Below, in pieces: positions 52,736-56,658 of a stretch of 56,658 nt of DNA. Numbering within the stretch: position 1 is the first letter of the stretch; each line of letters opens with the position of its first letter. The position numbers and the translations under genes were made by a program. The DNA lies in contig CBFHSE010000004.1 in the NCBI GenBank assembly GCA_965658435.1, forward strand, positions 1 to 56,658. Direction: 5' to 3'. Below the pieces are notes generated by a model. The model was not told where the DNA came from. It did not search any database and saw only the letters and a list, made by a program, of their open reading frames with translations. This DNA is from JADHLN01 sp965658435. GTDB taxonomy: Bacteria; Pseudomonadota; Alphaproteobacteria; Rickettsiales; JABIRX01.

Positions 52736-53863
52736 TTAATTTTCAGGAAAAATTACTTTGCCATTTTTAATTTTGATAGTCACTTCGCCATTTAATATAT
52801 TTGCAGCAAATTTTCCAAAAATATTATAACGCCATCCTGACATAAATCTAGTTTTTTTACCTTTTACAAGATCTTTTAAATCAGCTGAATTAGCAATGTT
52901 TTTAACAGCGATATTATGATTTTTAGCAATATATTTTAAATAAATCTTTAAAATATCAATAATTTCTTCTTTGTTATTTGCTTCTCTGTTTTTTTTGTCA
53001 GAAATAAGCTCTTTTTTTTCAAGGGCAACTTCTTGTGCTACCTCAATAATATTATCTATTAATTTCTTATCTATGGATCTTTTTAAGATTCTATCATTAG
53101 TGATGTCTTCAGGTTTTTTAGGTTTTAATTTCGCTAAAGTTACAATAAGTTCATCCTTTATAATAAATCTTCTAGGTCTATTTTCCTTTGCAGCTAAATT
53201 TTCGCGCAATTTTGCAAAGCCGCGTAGATAATTTAAAAAATATGGTGATTCGCTATTATGGGATATTCTTTGCCATGCTAAATTTGGCTCTTGATAATAA
53301 TTATCCTTTTTGTAAATAATTTCAGATTCTTCTAAAAACCATTCTTTTCTTCTTAAATCTTGTAACTCTATTTCTAATTTTTCTTCTAATAAAAATAAAT
53401 ATTTTACATCATTAACTGCGTAATTAATTTGATCTGTCTTAAGTGGTCTTAATTTCCAATTAGTTAGTTTGTTTTCTTTATTAATTAATTTTTTAGTTAT
53501 TTTTCTAACTAATTTAGCATAAGAAATTGCATCACCATAACCAACAAAGCTTGCAGCTATTTGAGTATCAAAAATAGGATAGGGTATCACATCAAAATTT
53601 TTATAAAATACATCAATATCTTGATCACAGCTATGCATAATTTTTAAAATATTAACATCCTGTAAGATTTCTAGCAATGGAGTAATATCAATATTTAATG
53701 GATCTATGATGTAGATTTCATCATCTGTTGCAATTTGTATTAAACATAAGATAGGAACAAAGCTTGTCTCTCTGATAAATTCACAATCAAAAGCAATTTT
53801 ATCTTTTAGTTTAATTTGTTTAATAGATTCTATAAATATATTTTGCTTATTAATAAAAATCAT
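52736..53863 (-). CDS. rnd: Ribonuclease D
   Basis: 3'-5' exoribonuclease of the DEDD family acting on tRNA and other RNA 3' ends. In 375 residues the exonuclease motifs are Exo I AFDCEFIRETSF (D, E), Exo II KIMHSCDQDIDVFY (D) and Exo III INYAVNDVKYLFLLEEKL (Y, D), followed by the HRDC domain (about 205-290, with LRGFAKLRENLAAKENRPRR). It overlaps the phosphodiesterase gene by 4 bases. Confidence 0.94.
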   Translation of the reverse strand: MIFINKQNIFIESIKQIKLKDKIAFDCEFIRETSFVPILCLIQIATDDEIYIIDPLNIDITPLLEILQDVNILKIMHSCDQDIDVFYKNFDVIPYPIFDTQIAASFVGYGDAISYAKLVRKITKKLINKENKLTNWKLRPLKTDQINYAVNDVKYLFLLEEKLEIELQDLRRKEWFLEESEIIYKKDNYYQEPNLAWQRISHNSESPYFLNYLRGFAKLRENLAAKENRPRRFIIKDELIVTLAKLKPKKPEDITNDRILKRSIDKKLIDNIIEVAQEVALEKKELISDKKNREANNKEEIIDILKIYLKYIAKNHNIAVKNIANSADLKDLVKGKKTRFMSGWRYNIFGKFAANILNGEVTIKIKNGKVIFPEN

Positions 53864-54582
53864 GAGGGTATAATTTTGTCGGTAAAAAAACCATCAACAC
53901 CAATTTTTTTATAATCAGAAATTAGATTTTCCTGATTTAAAGTAAAGGCCAAAACCCACAAATCCATATTTTCCTTAATAGCATTAGCAAAACCATTTTT
54001 TGCTTTTTCAAGAGACATGCTTACAGCATAGCAAGCATTATTTTTCAAAAAATCAATTATTTCATTATTAGTTGCTTCAGTTTTATATGTGGCAAAAATT
54101 ATCTTGGAAATACCCAAGCTTTTAATATGTTGATATTCAGCAAAAGAATATATTTGAATAATTAAATTATCTTTTAATTTAGGAGATTTTTTTAATATAT
54201 ACTGACATAATTCAATTATATCAGCATCTTTACTATCAGTAACGATATAACAGTCATTATGATCTTCAAACCATGCAATAATATCATCAAGCGATAATTG
54301 CTGATATCCTCCTATCATTTTATCACTCATAAATTCAGAAAAATTACATTTTCCCTTTTTGCCAAATAATTTATATCTAGTTTCTTCAAAATCATGTAAT
54401 AATATAAATTTGCCATCTTTTGTTTGGCTAATATCAAATTCAATAAAACGAAAGCCATGTTTATAGCTGTTATTTAGAGCTTCTTTGGAATTGCTATAGA
54501 CAAGTTTGTCAATTTGACCGCAAGCATGAGCTATTAAATATGGTTGCATATTAATATTTAATGTTAATTTACTGATAGACAA
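53860..54582 (-). CDS. Glycerophosphodiester phosphodiesterase family protein
   Basis: A 240-residue TIM-barrel phosphodiesterase that would hydrolyse glycerophosphodiesters to glycerol-3-phosphate. Metal and catalytic residues are seen in LIAHACGQ, YSNSKEALNNSYKHGFRFIEFDISQTKDGKFILLHD (E, D and H) and C-terminal VDGFFTDKI. The usual HRG at the start is replaced by AHACG, as in a known subgroup. No signal peptide, so probably cytoplasmic. First gene of the pair with rnd, divergent from glpX. Confidence 0.85.
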   Translation of the reverse strand: MSISKLTLNINMQPYLIAHACGQIDKLVYSNSKEALNNSYKHGFRFIEFDISQTKDGKFILLHDFEETRYKLFGKKGKCNFSEFMSDKMIGGYQQLSLDDIIAWFEDHNDCYIVTDSKDADIIELCQYILKKSPKLKDNLIIQIYSFAEYQHIKSLGISKIIFATYKTEATNNEIIDFLKNNACYAVSMSLEKAKNGFANAIKENMDLWVLAFTLNQENLISDYKKIGVDGFFTDKIIPS

Positions 54583-54630
54583 TAATGTAATTTTTTTTAT
54601 GATTAAAGTAATTTAATCAATATTTAAGCA

Positions 54631-55629
54631 ATGAAGCAAGTGAATATAGAATTTTCAGATGAATATAAAAAAGATGGTAATTTAAATAGAAATTTTGCTC
54701 TTGAGGCAGTAAGAGTAACTGAATTTGCTGCGTTAAGCTGTAGTAGTTGGATAGGTAAAGGAGAAAAAGAAGCGGCAGATCAGGCGGCAGTAAACGCAAT
54801 GCGTGATTCCTTAAACACTATGGATATAGATGGTACAATAGTAATTGGTGAAGGTGAAAGAGATAAAGCTCCAATGCTTTATATTGGAGAAAAAGTTGGC
54901 ACAGGTAACGGGCCTGCAATAGATATCGCTCTTGATCCTTTAGAAGGGACAGATTTATGTGCAACTGGAAGCCCAAACTCACTTACAGTAATTGCATTTG
55001 CACAAAAAGGTTGTTTTTTACATGCCCCAGATGTTTACATGGATAAAATTGCGGTTGGTAATGGTTTGCCTGAAGGAGTAATAGATTTAGATAATTCCCC
55101 AGAAAAAAATCTAAAAAACTTAGCAAAAGCAAGAAATTGCGAAATATCTGATTTAACAGCAGTTATTTTGAATAGAAAAAGACATGAAGCATTAATAGCA
55201 AAAGTAAGAGAGGCTGGAGCAAGAATAAACCTTATAGCTGATGGAGATGTAGCAGGAATAATATCTACAGCTATACCAAACCCAACAGCTGATATTTATT
55301 TTGGCACAGGTGGTGCGCCAGAAGGAGTATTGGCAGCGGCAGCTCTTCGAGCAACAGGGGGGCAAATGCAAGGAAGGTTAATATTTAATAATGATCAAGC
55401 TCAAATTGATAGAGCAAAAAAAATGGGTATAATCGACTTATCAAAAAAATATGCTCACACAGAAATGGCAAAAGGCGATGTAATGTTTGCTGCAACAGGT
55501 GTAACAGATGGTTTTATGCTTCAAGGTGTAAAGCATAGAAAAGGTAGAAATATTACCCATTCTATAGTTATGCGCTCAGCTACAAGGACTGTTCGTCAAA
55601 TAACTACCGAACAAAACCTAAAAAGCTAA
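54631..55629 (+). CDS. glpX: Class II fructose-1,6-bisphosphatase
   Basis: Gluconeogenic enzyme: fructose-1,6-bisphosphate to fructose-6-phosphate. The 332-residue GlpX-type protein has LEAVRVTEFAALSCSSWIG, DGTIVIGEGERDKAPMLYIGE, the metal site IDIALDPLEGTDLCATG, RINLIADGDVAGII and FGTGGAPEGVLAAAALRATGG. It lies alone between divergent gdpD-rnd and the pilin array. It suggests growth on non-sugar carbon. Confidence 0.95.
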   Translation: MKQVNIEFSDEYKKDGNLNRNFALEAVRVTEFAALSCSSWIGKGEKEAADQAAVNAMRDSLNTMDIDGTIVIGEGERDKAPMLYIGEKVGTGNGPAIDIALDPLEGTDLCATGSPNSLTVIAFAQKGCFLHAPDVYMDKIAVGNGLPEGVIDLDNSPEKNLKNLAKARNCEISDLTAVILNRKRHEALIAKVREAGARINLIADGDVAGIISTAIPNPTADIYFGTGGAPEGVLAAAALRATGGQMQGRLIFNNDQAQIDRAKKMGIIDLSKKYAHTEMAKGDVMFAATGVTDGFMLQGVKHRKGRNITHSIVMRSATRTVRQITTEQNLKS

Positions 55630-55668
55630 TATTTTATTTAACATTCCCTATTTAATAAAACTAAAGCA

Positions 55669-55712
55669 AGTTTGCATTATTCTTAAAAAAAGTTTGCATT
55701 ATTCTTAAAAAA
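55669..55712 (+). repeat. 22-base tandem duplication of the -35 region
   Basis: Two perfect 22-base units, 55669-55690 and 55691-55712, each starting AGTTTGCATTATTC. The duplication places two TTGCAT hexamers in tandem. Only the second has the correct spacing to the -10. Confidence 0.9.
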
Positions 55713-55722
55713 AGAGTAATAT
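55694..55722 (+). promoter_or_regulatory. Promoter of pilin gene 55757-56545
   Basis: TTGCAT (55694-55699), 17-base spacer, TAATAT (55717-55722), about 34 bases before the ATG, with GAGGT at 55742-55746 as ribosome binding site. The same elements occur at 56592-56597 and 56615-56620 in copy B. Confidence 0.55.
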
Positions 55723-55756
55723 AAAAATATGATGTTTTTTTGAGGTATAAAGCAAG

Positions 55757-56545
55757 ATGAAAAGAGGATTTAGCTTAGTAGAGTTATCAATAGTAATTAT
55801 AATAATTGGCTTGTTATTTGTTGGAGTTAGCGCGGGCTCTTCGCTTATTCAACAGGCTAAGCTTCGTACAATTATGAATGAAATGAAAAAGATAGAAACT
55901 GCTATTAAAACTTTTGTAGTAGCTTATGATTATTTACCTGGTGATATGCCAAATGCCTATAATATATGGGGAGATGATTGTGGTCCAAATTCATTAGCAG
56001 GAGAAGGATGTAATGGTAATGGTAATGGTAAGATAGGTATAACTGCTGCAAATGGTGCGAAGCCGTCACAAACAGAAAGATATAGATTTTGGCAACATAT
56101 GAGATTAGCTGAAGTAATTGATGGAAGCTTTACAGGTTCAGAAAGTGATGCATGTTTTGAATCTACTACTATTCCTTGTCATAACTCTAATAATAGTTTT
56201 GAATCTAAATTTAGTGATGATGTATTATTTATGTTATTTGATTTTAGTTTTTTTACATCTTATCCAGACTCTTGGAGTACCACTAATATATTTGTTATTG
56301 ATCGAAATAGTGCAAGTCATAATTTGAATGACTCTCCAGCATTTACACCTAAAGAATTATATGATATTGATCAAAAGTTTGATGATGGTTTACCCGAAAA
56401 AGGTACTATTCAATCAGGGAGTAGACAAACTCCTAGTGGTGGATTTGATATGGGATGTAAAACTTTGGATGGTTTAAGTTATATCTTAGATGATTCAGAG
56501 AAACAATGTACGTTATGGTGGATTGATAAAAGGTTATTTAACTAA
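55757..56545 (+). CDS. Type IV pilin-like protein (right-hand array)
   Basis: A 262-residue prepilin with the shortest leader of the set (MKRG), then FSLVELSIVIIIIGLLFVG with Glu at +5. The family core is kept: YLPGDMPNAYNIWG, FTPKELYDIDQKFDDGLP and a final Cys (QCTLWW). The acidic loop NGDGDGK of the left cluster is replaced here by NGNGNGKIGI. There are extra Cys (DDCGP, EGCNG, DACFES, IPCHN, MGCKT), so the disulfide pattern must differ. It is the first of a tandem series: an almost identical upstream region and start codon recur 898 bases downstream, at the window end. Confidence 0.9.
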   Translation: MKRGFSLVELSIVIIIIGLLFVGVSAGSSLIQQAKLRTIMNEMKKIETAIKTFVVAYDYLPGDMPNAYNIWGDDCGPNSLAGEGCNGNGNGKIGITAANGAKPSQTERYRFWQHMRLAEVIDGSFTGSESDACFESTTIPCHNSNNSFESKFSDDVLFMLFDFSFFTSYPDSWSTTNIFVIDRNSASHNLNDSPAFTPKELYDIDQKFDDGLPEKGTIQSGSRQTPSGGFDMGCKTLDGLSYILDDSEKQCTLWWIDKRLFN

Positions 56546-56568
56546 CAACCCTTAAAATTTCGAAAAAA

Positions 56569-56658
56569 TATTTAATAAAACTAAAGCAAGTTTGCATTAT
56601 TTTTAAAAAAAGAGTAATATAAAAATATGATGTTTTTTTGAGGTATAAAGCAAGATGA
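56569..56658 (+). repeat. Pilin upstream repeat, copy B, with start of a further pilin gene
   Basis: A 90-base copy of 55649-55760 lacking the 22-base duplication. It holds TTGCAT (56592-56597), TAATAT (56615-56620) and GAGGT, and ends with ATGA, the first bases of the next gene (ATG at 56655-56657). By analogy another pilin gene should follow outside the window. The last 56 bases are identical to copy A. Confidence 0.88.

Larger units (their letters stand above)
55649..55760 (+). repeat. Pilin upstream repeat, copy A
   Basis: A 112-base region upstream of, and including, the start of the pilin gene at 55757. It is nearly identical to 56569-56658 (copy B). The two differ by one internal 22-base tandem duplication (A only) and one C/T change. 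It contains the promoter, a T7 run and the GAGGT ribosome binding site. Confidence 0.92.

Noticed and set aside
55649..56658. Insertion sequence or CRISPR-like array at the right end
   Set aside because: The repeats are gene-upstream modules followed by pilin coding sequence. There is no transposase, terminal inverted repeat or regularly spaced short repeat.

Overview
This is one strongly AT-rich, gene-dense window that looks like chromosome from a Rickettsiales-like or other deep-branching alphaproteobacterium. The reasons are: the gene order nuoG-N / birA / coaX / rnj, an arrangement I associate with alphaproteobacteria; an alphaproteobacterial chorismate mutase; P-type T4SS parts (virB2, virB4) lying apart from a full operon, as in Rickettsiales; a tRNA-Ile that is not in an rRNA spacer; and small lipoproteins of rickettsial flavour. 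It is not a typical reduced intracellular parasite. It keeps methionine (metX, metW, metZ), aromatic (aroC, chorismate mutase), folate (folP, folK), NAD (nadD), haem (hemF) and isoprenoid (ispA) genes, a class II fructose-bisphosphatase and a TRAP-TAXI importer. The taxonomic placement is an inference; no marker rRNA is present.

Layout. 1-9280: complex I operon from within nuoG to nuoN. 9292-12495: birA (its C-terminus broken by a deletion and frameshift), coaX and ribonuclease J. 12595-13826: rpsF-rpsR-rplI with a good promoter. 14177-18152: four minus-strand type IV pilin-like genes with conserved promoters, an intrinsic terminator and a 0.8 kb non-coding gap. 18317-20153: metXW on the minus strand. 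20255-26378: chorismate mutase, TAXI-TRAP transporter, universal stress protein, polyprenyl synthase and a small membrane protein. 26373-29393: virB4 and virB2 on the minus strand, with a terminator between them. 29533-41289: metZ, yebC, ruvC, fumC, ruvAB, ybgC, DUF2066, AI-2E permease, lipoprotein, fabI and DUF1189, then prfB on the minus strand. prfB carries the classical +1 programmed frameshift and is really 40291-41377. 41406-41481: tRNA-Ile(GAT), divergent from a run of small lipoproteins. 42459-48879: folP/folK (minus), aroC, two lipoproteins of LPP20 and FlgT/CsgG flavour, lptG and hemF. 48950-51256: a periplasmic ankyrin protein and rplM-rpsI. 51366-55629: small lipoprotein, nadD, DUF599, rnd, a phosphodiesterase and glpX. 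55649-56658: start of a second, plus-strand pilin array with near-identical upstream repeats, running off the window.

The most interesting theme is cell-surface machinery. There are at least five complete type IV pilin-like genes, in two clusters, with a conserved acidic NGDGDG-type loop and duplicated promoter modules. A VirB2 pilin is driven by a promoter of the same extended -10 type. A lipoprotein group resembles FlgP/LPP20 and FlgT, but no flagellar gene is in sight.
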